From: an uncultured Phycicoccus sp.
GTDB lineage: Bacteria; Actinomycetota; Actinomycetes; Actinomycetales; Dermatophilaceae
Assembly (NCBI RefSeq): GCF_947495705.1
Contig: NZ_CANLZR010000005.1
Coordinates: 124,001 to 188,000 of the forward strand
DNA: 64,000 nucleotides
Reading direction: 5' to 3'
A program made the position numbers and the translations under genes. Positions 1-7,531 of this stretch are shown here, piece by piece (position 1 is the stretch's first letter; every line of letters starts with the position of its first letter). Under the pieces are notes generated by a model that did no database searches, was not told the DNA's origin, and saw only the letters and a list, made by a program, of their open reading frames with translations.

Positions 1-353
1 CCGCCGAGCGTGATGGTCCGGAGCTGGGGCACGACGAGCGGGGTGAGGCCGTGCGGAAGGGTCGCGTCGACGAGGTCCTCGTACGTGCACATGCCCTGGA
101 CGTCGGCGGTGCGGGCGTCCGGGTCCACGGCGATCACGCCGGTGAGGCCGCTGGTGTCGAGGCCCGGGGCGTCCGTGGCGGTCCGGGCCCGGAACAGGTT
201 GCTCGTGCGCTTCGCGAGGCGCACGGGCGACCCCGAGGGGATGGCCCGGTAGCTCATGACGAGCCGCTGCACGCCCGCTGCATGTGCATCGGCTCCGATG
301 GGGGGCACGCGCGCGACCGGCACTCGCGGAGTGGGACGCACGGCCGACCTCAT
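1..353 (-). CDS. FAD-binding oxidoreductase, N-terminal fragment (BfaA-like)
   Basis: Only the first 117 codons are present; the gene runs off the left edge. The visible protein carries RLAKRTSNLFRAR and IAVDPDARTADVQGMCTYED, then PQLRTITLGG, which match the start of the FAD-binding PCMH fold in the actinobacterial FAD-linked oxidoreductases that work beside a cyclopropane-fatty-acid-type methyltransferase in making 10-methyl fatty acids (BfaA). The partner gene would lie outside the window. The ATG at 353 is the longest clear start; a GTG at 305 or the ATG at 257 are alternatives. The family call rests on the motifs; the lipid role is inference. Confidence 0.6.
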   Translation of the reverse strand, partial: MRSAVRPTPRVPVARVPPIGADAHAAGVQRLVMSYRAIPSGSPVRLAKRTSNLFRARTATDAPGLDTSGLTGVIAVDPDARTADVQGMCTYEDLVDATLPHGLTPLVVPQLRTITLG

Positions 354-395
354 GGGTCTATGCATACACCCCCGGGCCTCGGCTCACGAGGAGCT

Positions 396-412
396 TCGGT
401 GGATGTGAAGGG
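396..412. repeat. 17-bp direct repeat, copy outside the tRNA
   Basis: The sequence TCGGTGGATGTGAAGGG occurs here and again at 478-494, where it covers the 3' acceptor strand and the beginning of the T arm of the tRNA-Val gene. The two copies are in the same orientation, 82 bp apart. A duplicated tRNA 3' end is the usual mark of a site-specific integration event, but no integrase or cargo lies between the copies, so this is at most a relic. Confidence 0.55.
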
Positions 413-444
413 TCCGCTCCGCTCCCGAGCCCCCACGCACCACC

Positions 445-478
445 ACAGCCCCCGCTCGCTGGCGCGATCGGGGGCTGT
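445..478 (-). terminator. Stem-loop after tRNA-Val(CAC)
   Basis: A perfect 10-bp stem (ACAGCCCCCG at 445-454, CGGGGGCTGT at 469-478) with a 14-nt loop lies directly downstream of the tRNA on the minus strand. No T-run follows, as is common in high-GC terminators. Confidence 0.6.
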
Positions 479-481
479 CGG

Positions 482-555
482 TGGATGTGAAGGGACTCGA
501 ACCCCTGACCTCTCGCGTGTGAAGCGAACGCTCTAACCAACTGAGCTACACATCC
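482..555 (-). tRNA. tRNA-Val (CAC anticodon)
   Basis: A complete cloverleaf can be read on the minus strand. The 7-bp acceptor stem is GGATGTG/CACATCC with discriminator A. The anticodon loop is TTCACAC, giving CAC. The T loop contains GGTTCGAGTCC. CCA is not encoded. It lies alone between the FAD oxidoreductase gene and the PGPGW protein gene. Confidence 0.95.
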
Positions 556-629
556 TGGTGCTGCGGCCTGCCGAGGATACCCGGCCGGTCCGGCACGCGG
601 AAATCGGGGGCTGCCGACCGCGGCCGAGG

Positions 630-1112
630 TCAGAGCCCGGCGTTGACGTGCAGCCAGGTGGCGACGTCGTCCGGGACGAAGCCGGGCACGCCGATGAGCC
701 GGAACGACAGCCACACGACCGTCGCGACGAACGCGAAGGTGGCGAGCGCGACCGCCCCCTGGACGTACCGGGGCTGGTGACGCACCCAGTCCTCCCATGC
801 GCGGACCCGGTCCTTGACGAAGTCGAGTAGTCGCTGGGCGCGCTCGAACTCGGTGGCCCAGACAGCGATCCCGATGATGACGATGAGCCACCCCGGGCCC
901 GGCAGGGGCACGAGCAGGAGCCCGCCGGCGACGAGCACGAGCCCGAGGATGCCGACGACGACCCGGTAGAGACGGTGGGTGGCCGGGTTGTCCCGGAGCC
1001 GGTGGCGCCACTGCCAGTCCGGCCCCACCAGATGGCGCTCCCGGGCGGCAGGGTGCCCGTCGCCGTTCTCCGCGCGGGGCGTCCCCGCGGGCGCGTCGCT
1101 GTCGTCGGTCAC
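630..1112 (-). CDS. PGPGW-motif membrane protein (TIGR02611 family)
   Basis: The protein has 160 residues. A polar N terminus of about 40 residues is followed by two hydrophobic hairpins. The first contains PLPGPGWLIVIIGIAVWATEF, the signature of the TIGR02611/PGPGW family of small actinobacterial membrane proteins, whose function is unknown. GTG at 1112 is chosen because GGAGGGG lies 8 nt upstream. A GTG at 1139 would overlap the pabC stop as GTGA, so translational coupling is possible. It is the last gene of the pabB-pabC transcription unit. Confidence 0.75.
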   Translation of the reverse strand: MTDDSDAPAGTPRAENGDGHPAARERHLVGPDWQWRHRLRDNPATHRLYRVVVGILGLVLVAGGLLLVPLPGPGWLIVIIGIAVWATEFERAQRLLDFVKDRVRAWEDWVRHQPRYVQGAVALATFAFVATVVWLSFRLIGVPGFVPDDVATWLHVNAGL

Positions 1113-1135
1113 GGCGCTCTCCCCTCCGGGCCCGG

Positions 1136-1975
1136 TCACGGGTCCACCGTCCGGGCGGCGTGCGCAGCCCACACGCCCATGACCTTCTCGGTCAGGGGGC
1201 CCGGGGCTGTCAGAGCCCGGCCGTCGACCGCCGACACCGGCAGCACGTCCTTGATCGAGGAGGTGAGGAAGACCTCGTCGGCGACCTCGAGGACCTCCAG
1301 CGGGAGCGCCTCCTCGCGGACCTCGATCCCGTCGGCGCGGCACCACTCCAGGACGAGCTCGCGCGAGATCCCCGGCAGGCAGCCGCTGTCGAGCGGCGGC
1401 GTGCGCAGCACCCCGCCGGTGACGACGAAGATGTTGCTGCCCGTCGCCTCGCACAGCTCGCCCCGGGTGTTCCCGAAGACGGCCTCCAGCGCGCCCTGTG
1501 CCTGCGCCCGCGCCAGCGCGACGACGTTGTCGGCGTACGACGTGGTCTTCAGCCCGGCCGTCGCGGACCGCTCGTTGCGGACCCACGGCACGGTGACGAC
1601 GGCCCCGGTGGCGGGCGGGCGGGCGTGCGCCGTCGCGGTGACGATATAGGTGAGCGTCGAGCCCATCCGGTCCGACCCCAACGGGCCCCGCCCGCCGGTC
1701 ACGGTCCACCGCAGCCGGCCGAAGTCGATCGGCTCGTCGAGGACGGCGGCGACACCCTCGCGGATGCGGTCGTGGTCGGCCGGCGGCAGCCCCAGACCCG
1801 CCATGGTCTTGTCCATCCGGGCCAGGTGCCGTGTCATCGCGAACGGCCGGCCGTCCTCGACCTTCGCCGTCTCGAACCCCCCGTCGCCCACGGTGACGCC
1901 GTGGTCCACGGCGCTCACGGCCGGAGCGTCGGCCGGGATGCGGGCGCCGTCGACCCAGACACGGATGTCCGTCAT
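1136..1975 (-). CDS. pabC: Class IV aminotransferase, probable 4-amino-4-deoxychorismate lyase
   Basis: This 279-residue protein is a fold-type IV PLP enzyme. It has an early VSAVDHGVTVGDGGFET segment, a central GSTLTYIVTATA segment and a GNTRGELCEATGSNIFVV segment, as in aminodeoxychorismate lyases and branched-chain aminotransferases. It starts 3 bp after the stop of the chorismate-binding gene. That pairing points to removal of pyruvate from aminodeoxychorismate to give p-aminobenzoate for folate. A D-amino-acid or branched-chain aminotransferase role cannot be excluded from sequence alone. Confidence 0.8.
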   Translation of the reverse strand: MTDIRVWVDGARIPADAPAVSAVDHGVTVGDGGFETAKVEDGRPFAMTRHLARMDKTMAGLGLPPADHDRIREGVAAVLDEPIDFGRLRWTVTGGRGPLGSDRMGSTLTYIVTATAHARPPATGAVVTVPWVRNERSATAGLKTTSYADNVVALARAQAQGALEAVFGNTRGELCEATGSNIFVVTGGVLRTPPLDSGCLPGISRELVLEWCRADGIEVREEALPLEVLEVADEVFLTSSIKDVLPVSAVDGRALTAPGPLTEKVMGVWAAHAARTVDP

Positions 1976-1978
1976 GCC

Positions 1979-3031
1979 TCACACCCTTCCAGAGATCTGG
2001 CCGTGACCGGTGGCAAGGGCGACGAGGCGCGCCGCCTTGAGCTCGGTCTCCTGCCACTCGTCAACGGCCGAGCTGCCCCAGGTGATCCCGGCGCCGGTCC
2101 CGAACCGCAGGACCCGGCGGCCGTCGGCGTCGCGGGCCGCCCAGAAGGTACGGATCCCGACGGCGAGGACGGCCTCGTCGCGGTCGGCGTCCACCCAGCC
2201 GACCGCTCCGCAGTAGGGGCCGCGCGGTACCGGCTCGAGGTCGGCGATGGCCCGCAGCGCCGTGTGTTTCGGCGCCCCGCTCACCGACCCGGGCGGGAAG
2301 GTCGCGGCGAGGACGTCACGCCATCCCACGCCGGGGCGCAGCGCGCCGCTCACCTCCGAGACCAGGTGGACGAGACCGGGGTGGTGCTCGAGGCGGCACA
2401 GGGCGTCGACCTCCACCGTCCCCGGGGTGCTGACGTGGGCCAGGTCGTTGCGGACGAGGTCGACGATCATGACGTTCTCGGCGAAGTCCTTCGTCCGCAG
2501 GCCGTGCGGGTCGGCGGCGGTCCCCTTGATCGGGCCCGACGTGAGGCGCCGGCCGCGGCGGACGAGGTAGGCCTCGGGCGAGGCGCAGGCCACCTCGAGC
2601 CCGGCCTCCGGGATGTCGATCGTCGCGGCGTACGGCGCGGGGTTGCCGCGGGCCAGGACCTCGCCGAGGGCCAGCACCGACGCCCCTTCGGGAAGGTCGT
2701 GCTCGAGCACCCGGCAGAGGTTGACCTGGTACACCGTCCCCGCGGCGATGCGGTCGCGGATCTCGTCGACGCCCGCGACGTACCCGTCCTCGTCGAGGCT
2801 GCTGCGCCACGGGCCGGTGAGCCCCGGCCAGCCGTGCGGGTCCGGCGCGACGGGACGGCCGTGCCGGCTGACCTCAGCCATCCGGACCGCGGTCAGCACG
2901 CCCTCGAAGGTGACGACGACGGCCCAGAACCCGCTGGTCAGGTCACCGGGGTCGTCGGTGACTGCCTCGACGCCCCGGGCCACGACCGCTCCGAACCGCG
3001 CCTCCGCCACGCCGAGCATCGTAGGGGGCAC
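1979..3031 (-). CDS. pabB: Chorismate-binding enzyme, p-aminobenzoate synthase component I
   Basis: This 350-residue protein carries the chorismate-binding fold in its C-terminal two thirds. Visible motifs are GTVYQVNLCR, SPEAYLVRRGRRLTSGPIKGT, NVMIVDLVRNDL, FPPGSVSGAPK and a closing GAGITWGSSAVDEWQETE. It would aminate chorismate to 4-amino-4-deoxychorismate, normally with a glutaminase subunit (PabA/TrpG), which is not in the window. It is operonic with pabC downstream. The start is uncertain: GTG at 3031 or ATG at 3019, neither with a strong ribosome binding site. Confidence 0.85.
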   Translation of the reverse strand: MPPTMLGVAEARFGAVVARGVEAVTDDPGDLTSGFWAVVVTFEGVLTAVRMAEVSRHGRPVAPDPHGWPGLTGPWRSSLDEDGYVAGVDEIRDRIAAGTVYQVNLCRVLEHDLPEGASVLALGEVLARGNPAPYAATIDIPEAGLEVACASPEAYLVRRGRRLTSGPIKGTAADPHGLRTKDFAENVMIVDLVRNDLAHVSTPGTVEVDALCRLEHHPGLVHLVSEVSGALRPGVGWRDVLAATFPPGSVSGAPKHTALRAIADLEPVPRGPYCGAVGWVDADRDEAVLAVGIRTFWAARDADGRRVLRFGTGAGITWGSSAVDEWQETELKAARLVALATGHGQISGRV

Positions 3032-3058
3032 GAGCCCGGCGACCTGCCGCGCCGTCGG

Positions 3059-3580
3059 TCAGCGGTGGGCGTGGTGGGCCCTGGAGGCCCGCGCCACGTC
3101 CCGGCCCCACGCCGTCGCCCGCTGCTCCTCGCCGTCGTCCAGCGGACCCGCGACGTCCTGGACGTAGAAGCTCTCCGGCCGGGCCACCTCATGCAGGCCG
3201 TGACGGCGCGCTGCCCTCGCGGCGCTGCGGGCTGCGGAGCCGGGCATCCGGCGCACCGAGGTCACCCGGGTGTCGAAGGTGACGACATCGGCGTCCTCGT
3301 GGCGGCCGAGGGCCTCGAGCCACTCGCGCAGGCCGGTGTCGACCGAGCCCTGGGTGGCGCCGCGCGTCTGAGCCTCCCGCCGGGTCGAGGCCCGGCTCAT
3401 CGAGAAGGCGTGGGTCGGCCCCCCGGCGAGGACGAGGGCATGGCCCCGCAGCGTCTGCGGGGCGTGAGCGACATCGACGACATCGACAGGCATCACCTCC
3501 GCCACACCCTGCGCGACGGCGCGGGCGACGGTCTCGGTCTGCCCGAACATCGACTCGAAGACGACCAGTGCGCGTTCCAT
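3059..3580 (-). CDS. Flavodoxin family protein
   Basis: A 173-residue protein opening with LVVFESMFGQTETVARAVAQ, the phosphate-binding loop of flavodoxins, followed by LVLAGGPTHAFSMSR, which fits the second FMN loop. It should bind FMN and act as a small electron carrier or quinone reductase. The C-terminal part is rich in Arg and Ala and less typical. The ATG at 3580 has GAGGCTC upstream. Its partner is unknown; a ferredoxin/flavodoxin-dependent sulfite reductase lies at 35.1 kb, but no link can be shown. Confidence 0.75.
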   Translation of the reverse strand: MERALVVFESMFGQTETVARAVAQGVAEVMPVDVVDVAHAPQTLRGHALVLAGGPTHAFSMSRASTRREAQTRGATQGSVDTGLREWLEALGRHEDADVVTFDTRVTSVRRMPGSAARSAARAARRHGLHEVARPESFYVQDVAGPLDDGEEQRATAWGRDVARASRAHHAHR

Positions 3581-3637
3581 GGTGAGCCTCTTCCGGGACG
3601 TCCCGGGTCCGGGACGGGTCCCACCTCCACCGTACGG

Positions 3638-3681
3638 CGACGGGGCGTGGCCGACGATGTCTCGTCGGTCACGCCCCGTCG
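3638..3681 (-). terminator. Strong hairpin terminator after the PEPCK gene
   Basis: A 20-bp stem (3638-3657 with 3662-3681, one G-U pair) closes on the tetranucleotide loop TGTC. It lies 16 bp beyond the PEPCK stop on the minus strand and isolates that gene from the flavodoxin gene. Confidence 0.75.
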
Positions 3682-3696
3682 TTGGTCGGGCTGCCG

Positions 3697-5547
3697 TCAG
3701 GCGATGACGGTGGCCTCCTGCTCGAGCGCCGCGGCGACCCGGCGGTGCGCGGCCCAGATCTCCTCGGGGAGGTTCGCGAACTGGTTGAGGTGCTCCTCGC
3801 GGTGCCCGATCTCCTGGCGCCAGCGGTCGACGTCGATCGTGAGGATCGTGTCGAGGTCGTCCGCGTCGATCTCGAGGCCGTCGAGGTTCAGCTCCTCCTT
3901 GAGCGGGATGATGCCCACCGGCGTCTTCCGGCCCGTGACCTCACCCTTCTTGTACTGGACGAGCCACAGGAGGGCGCGCAGGTTCTCGCGGTACCCGGGC
4001 CACAGGAAGTGGCCGTCCTCGGGGTCGCGCTGGAACCAGTTGACGTGCGCGAAGACCGGCTGGTCGGCGGCCGCGCCGACGATCTTCAGCCAGTGCGCGG
4101 CGTACGGGCCCTCCGGGTACGACATGAAGGGCCGCATCGACATCGGGTCGTAGCGGAGCTTGCCCTCGACGCCCTCGGCCGCGGCGGTGGCCTCGGCACC
4201 CAGGGTCAGCCCGTCGTAGACCCCCTCCGCGAGGTCGTCGATGGCGCGCACGAGCGGCTCACGGTCGCGGGTGCGGCCGCCGAAGATGATCGCGTCGATC
4301 TTGACGCCCCGCGGGTCCTCGAAGTTGGGCGCGACGTTGGGCACGTTCGCCAGGGTCGTCGTGAACCGGCTGTTCGGGTGCGCCCACGGGTCGCCGGCCT
4401 CGTCGGGGTTCCGGTCGGCGATGAGCTCGCCCTTCCAGTCCCGCCAGCCCGTGACGTCGGCCGGCTTGTCGGGGGTGCGCCCCTCCCACCAGACCTCCTG
4501 GGTCACCTCGTTGTAGGCGACGTTCGTGAAGAGGGCCTGGGTGCCCGGCTCGATGGAGTCCAGGGCCGTCGGGTTGGTCTTCTCGTTCGTGTCCTTGGCG
4601 ACGCCGAACACGCCGTTCTCGGGGTTGAGCCCGTACAGCTGGCCGTCCTCGGCCACCCACAGCCACGCGATGTCGTCGCCGTAGAACGACACGTGGTACC
4701 GGTCGCCGAGGGCGTCCGGCGCCAGCGTCATCGCGAGGTTCGTCTTGCCGGAGGCGCTGGGAAAGCCGCCGCAGATGTGATGGGTCTCGCCGGTCTGCTT
4801 GTCGGTGATGCCGAGGAGCATGAACTGCTCGCCGAGGAACTCCCCGGACGCCCAGCCGTCGTACGAGGCCTGGCGCAGACCGTGGGCGATCTTGCCGAGC
4901 AGCGCGTTGCCGCCGTAGGAGCTGCCGAAGTGCAGGATGGTCCGCTCGTCGGCCACGGTCACGAAGTAGCGCTTGTCGCCGTCGGTGCCCTGGCCGAGGT
5001 TCGGCAGGTCGCCGGTCACGTGGACGGCGCGCACGAACATGTCGGGGTCGGCGAGGTTGTTGATGAGGTCGACGCCGACCCGCGCCATCCGGATCATGTG
5101 CAGGCACACGGTGCGGTTGTCGGTGATCTCGACCCCGGCGGCGAACCGCTCGAGCGGGCTGCCGGGAGGCGCCATGAGGTACGGGATGACGTACATCGTC
5201 TTGCCCGCCATCGCCCCCTTCATGTGGCCCTCGACGACGGGGCGGATCTCGTCGGTGTGGCGCCAGTTGTTGTAGACGCCCTCGTCCTCGGGGCGGCTCG
5301 TGGCGACGATGGTGCGCTCCTCGGAGCGCGCGGTGTCCTTGGAGTAGCTGCGCGAGTAGTAGAGGCCCTCCCCCGCCGGCTGGATCTCGTCGGCGGCGAG
5401 CGACTCCTGGATGAGCCGGGCGTCGTCGGACGCGCTCACCACCTCGATGCGCTCGGCCCCGAGGTACTGCGCCCAGTGCAGGACGTACTCCCGCACCGCC
5501 ACGTTCGTCAGGCCCGCGTCATCCAGGGGCTTCTCCAGGTCGGCCAC
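3697..5547 (-). CDS. pckG: Phosphoenolpyruvate carboxykinase (GTP-type fold) with altered active-site residues
   Basis: The protein has 616 residues from GTG 5547 and aligns along its length with GTP-dependent PEPCK, which converts oxaloacetate and GTP to PEP in gluconeogenesis. Shared blocks are KTMYVIPYLMAPPGSPL, SSYGGNALLGK (209-219), GFPSASGKTN (261-270), GDDIAW (290-295), FTNVAYNE, IIFGGR and DGHFLWPGY. Several residues treated as essential differ. The second Lys of GGNxLLGKK is Ile220, the metal-ligand His of xEHM is Gln241, the P-loop Cys is Ser266, and the Arg of MRSEATAAAE is Gly450. GAGAAGG abuts the GTG at 5556 and lies 10 nt before 5547, so 5547 is preferred. It is monocistronic with a 419-bp leader. 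Confidence 0.8.
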   Translation of the reverse strand: MADLEKPLDDAGLTNVAVREYVLHWAQYLGAERIEVVSASDDARLIQESLAADEIQPAGEGLYYSRSYSKDTARSEERTIVATSRPEDEGVYNNWRHTDEIRPVVEGHMKGAMAGKTMYVIPYLMAPPGSPLERFAAGVEITDNRTVCLHMIRMARVGVDLINNLADPDMFVRAVHVTGDLPNLGQGTDGDKRYFVTVADERTILHFGSSYGGNALLGKIAHGLRQASYDGWASGEFLGEQFMLLGITDKQTGETHHICGGFPSASGKTNLAMTLAPDALGDRYHVSFYGDDIAWLWVAEDGQLYGLNPENGVFGVAKDTNEKTNPTALDSIEPGTQALFTNVAYNEVTQEVWWEGRTPDKPADVTGWRDWKGELIADRNPDEAGDPWAHPNSRFTTTLANVPNVAPNFEDPRGVKIDAIIFGGRTRDREPLVRAIDDLAEGVYDGLTLGAEATAAAEGVEGKLRYDPMSMRPFMSYPEGPYAAHWLKIVGAAADQPVFAHVNWFQRDPEDGHFLWPGYRENLRALLWLVQYKKGEVTGRKTPVGIIPLKEELNLDGLEIDADDLDTILTIDVDRWRQEIGHREEHLNQFANLPEEIWAAHRRVAAALEQEATVIA

Positions 5548-5748
5548 GTTGCTCACCCTTCTCGGTCGGTCGCGTGTCGGCCCGAGAGCCGACTCCCCAC
5601 CGTCGGGGTGTCCGCTCTGCGAGATGGCCATTGCACCGCACCCCCATGTGTTGTGGCCACCCCCGGGACCCGCAGACATGGGAGTCCTTTGTCACACTCG
5701 GCCCGAGCCGGAGACATGAGTCACACCGCGGCGGGCCTCGAGAGCCAT

Positions 5749-5780
5749 GAAAGCGTTTCCCCTTGTGGGACAACGTTGTC
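5749..5780. promoter_or_regulatory. Tandem CG-centred palindromes upstream of pckG
   Basis: GAAAGCGTTTC (5749-5759, imperfect) and GACAACGTTGTC (5769-5780, perfect 12 bp) have centres about 20 bp apart, two helical turns. Both have the shape of LacI-family operators. Position upstream of PEPCK suggests carbon-source control of gluconeogenesis. The regulator is not in the window. Confidence 0.45.
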
Positions 5781-5835
5781 AGTCGCACGAGCGGCGCGGG
5801 GCGGTCATCCGGACCAGCACCCTGTTCGGCATGCG

Positions 5836-5870
5836 GATGGCCCGCCGGCTCCCTGCGCCGACGGGCCATC
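5836..5870 (-). terminator. Hairpin after the acyltransferase gene
   Basis: The 9-bp stem GATGGCCCG (5836-5844) and CGGGCCATC (5862-5870) lies about 100 bp beyond the stop of the minus-strand acyltransferase gene. A terminator is the simplest reading. Confidence 0.45.
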
Positions 5871-5966
5871 CCCTGTCCGCCACCGATCCGCGCCCCGCCG
5901 ACGGCGGCTGGACAGGGCATCCCCGTCCCTCACTCGGAGATGCGTTCCACGACCTCTCCGGTCGCG

Positions 5967-6782
5967 TCATGCACTGCCCTGTACCCGCCGGGTCGACGGT
6001 GTATGCATGCCCAGGTCGGGGTCCGCGACGCCGTCGGCCCGGGCGACGGCGAGCCGGTCGAGGTCACGCGCGCGCTCCAGGGACGGGGCTCCCCCGCCCC
6101 GATGAGCCGGCCACCACCAGGCCGGCACCGGACCCTGCGGCGGCTCGGGGTAGCGGTCCAGCAGCTCCTCGATCAGCCCGGCCAGGGCGGTGTGCACGCG
6201 ACCGGTGAGCTCGATAGCGGTCTCGCCCGGCAGCGGAGCGATCGGCGGGCCCACCCGCACCCCCACCCACAGCCCGCGGCGCAGCGAGGGCCGACGCCCG
6301 ACCGTCGTCACGCGGTGCAGCCCCCAGTGAGCGACGGGGACGATCGGCGCCCCGGTCGCGATGGCGAGGTGGGCCGCCCCCCGCTTCAGGTCCCCGCGGT
6401 CCTTGAGGGTGAAGGCGTGCCCGATGGTGGCCTCGGGATAGACCCCGACGACCTCGCCGCGACGGAGGGCCTGCAGCGCGGCCCGGGCCGCGGTGACGCC
6501 TCGGGTGCGGTCGACCGGGATGTGGTGCATCCCGCGCATCAGCGGCCCGCCGAGCGCCGAGCCGAAGACGGACTGCTTGGCCAGGAACCGGACGAGGCGC
6601 CCCCGATGCACCGCGGGCAGCCCGACGACCATGAAGTCGATGAAGCTCTGGTGGTTCGCCGCGACGACCACCGGCCCGGCCGCCGGCAGGTGCTCGCTGC
6701 CGGACACCTCGAGGCGCAGGCCGAGCACCCGCCACACCACACGGGCAGCGCGGATCACCGCTCGGTACAGGGCGTCGTCCAC
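5967..6782 (-). CDS. 1-acyl-sn-glycerol-3-phosphate acyltransferase family protein (PlsC-like)
   Basis: A 271-residue protein with the acyltransferase HX4D box as NHQSFID, the substrate motif FLAKQSVFG and a GVYPEATIGHAF block in place of the usual PEGT box. It should transfer an acyl chain to lysophosphatidic acid or a related glycerolipid at the inner face of the membrane. The last 40 residues are polar and not conserved. Actinobacteria carry several such paralogues, so the exact acceptor is uncertain. It appears to be a single-gene unit. Confidence 0.8.
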   Translation of the reverse strand: MDDALYRAVIRAARVVWRVLGLRLEVSGSEHLPAAGPVVVAANHQSFIDFMVVGLPAVHRGRLVRFLAKQSVFGSALGGPLMRGMHHIPVDRTRGVTAARAALQALRRGEVVGVYPEATIGHAFTLKDRGDLKRGAAHLAIATGAPIVPVAHWGLHRVTTVGRRPSLRRGLWVGVRVGPPIAPLPGETAIELTGRVHTALAGLIEELLDRYPEPPQGPVPAWWWPAHRGGGAPSLERARDLDRLAVARADGVADPDLGMHTPSTRRVQGSA

Positions 6783-6824
6783 GGCTGTGGTTCGGCGCGG
6801 TCGGCAACCCCGGATGGCCGAGCC

Positions 6825-7085
6825 TCAGCCCTGCAGGATGTCCCGCCGGCGCCGGTACTCGTCCTCGTCGATCTCGCCCCGCGCGAACCGCTCGTCCAGG
6901 ACCTTCAGCGCCGGGTTCTCGGGACGGGCCGTACTACCGAACGCGCCGCCTCCGTGGGGACGTGACCCGCCCCCGGCCGACCGGGCGATGACGAGGACGA
7001 TGGCGACGATGATGCCCAGGAAGAGCAGCATCATCACGCCGACGACCCCGAGCTCGATGATCCCCATGCCTCGGTTCCAGTACAT
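6825..7085 (-). CDS. SHOCT-domain small membrane protein
   Basis: This 86-residue protein has one membrane segment (about residues 9-34), a Gly-rich linker, and a C-terminal SHOCT module reading LDERFARGEIDEDEYRRRRD. SHOCT modules are short oligomerisation helices found at the ends of many membrane proteins. The ATG at 7085 is preceded by AGGAGG at ideal spacing. Function unknown. Confidence 0.8.
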   Translation of the reverse strand: MYWNRGMGIIELGVVGVMMLLFLGIIVAIVLVIARSAGGGSRPHGGGAFGSTARPENPALKVLDERFARGEIDEDEYRRRRDILQG

Positions 7086-7200
7086 GCGCGAACCTCCTGA
7101 CCGCGGCCGGGGGCCGCCCACCCCCAGGATGGCGCACCGACCTGGGAAAAGCACCGGCCTGCCGGCCCCGGGATCGCGGTGGCGGAGGTCCCGGAAACCG

Positions 7201-7231
7201 CTCGGGCCCCGGGCAAGCTGCCCGGGACCCG
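7201..7231 (-). terminator. Hairpin terminator after the DUF6131-like gene
   Basis: CTCGGGCCCCGGGCA pairs with TGCCCGGGACCCGAG with small internal mismatches, 30 bp beyond the TAG of the small membrane protein gene on the minus strand. Confidence 0.6.
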
Positions 7232-7260
7232 AGGGGAACGCTGAGTTCTGGTGCGTGGTG

Positions 7261-7404
7261 CTAGTACCAGCGGCGGGTGGTCCCGCCGATCGGCACGAAG
7301 TTCATGACGAGGCCGATGATGACGAGTGCCACGCCGATCCACAGCAGGATCGAGATGCTGGCGATCAGGCCGATCACCGCGAGAATGATGCCGAGAACCA
7401 CCAT
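7261..7404 (-). CDS. Very small membrane protein (DUF6131-like)
   Basis: A 47-residue protein. It begins MVVLGIILAVIGLIA, forms two short hydrophobic segments and ends in a basic, aromatic tail GGTTRRWY. This matches the size and pattern of the DUF6131 family, common and uncharacterised in actinobacteria. A GGAGG box stands 6 nt before the ATG, and a hairpin terminator follows, so it is a real monocistronic gene despite its size. Confidence 0.75.
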   Translation of the reverse strand: MVVLGIILAVIGLIASISILLWIGVALVIIGLVMNFVPIGGTTRRWY

Positions 7405-7531
7405 GAGCTACCTCCTTGGTCGGGGTATGTAACCGGAGCCTATCGACGCACGCTCCGTCAGCGCGGTTCTCGAACACACGGATTGCCTGCCTGCGAGCAC
7501 CACGGCATTCGGCGCCGGTACCGTCCCGGCC

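Larger units (their letters stand above)
5548..5966 (-). promoter_or_regulatory. Long non-coding leader and control region of the PEPCK gene
   Basis: This 419-bp stretch has no convincing gene. From left to right it holds the presumed 5' leader, two GTCACAC direct repeats near 5690 and 5730, two palindromes resembling LacI-family operators (5749-5780), and a hairpin at 5836-5870 that probably ends the upstream acyltransferase transcript. An alternative ATG at 5632 in frame with PEPCK exists, so part of the leader could be coding. Confidence 0.45.

Noticed and set aside
1160-4153. Very long open frames opposite real genes (for example here, and at 38045-41809 and 58259-60991)
   Set aside because: They are antisense shadows of pabC/pabB, nupC/acnA and parC, caused by high GC at third positions; their proteins are low-complexity and match no family.
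5836-5870. Hairpin in the pckG leader as a riboswitch or attenuator
   Set aside because: It is a simple 9-bp stem close to the upstream gene's end; terminator is the simpler reading and no aptamer-like fold is visible.
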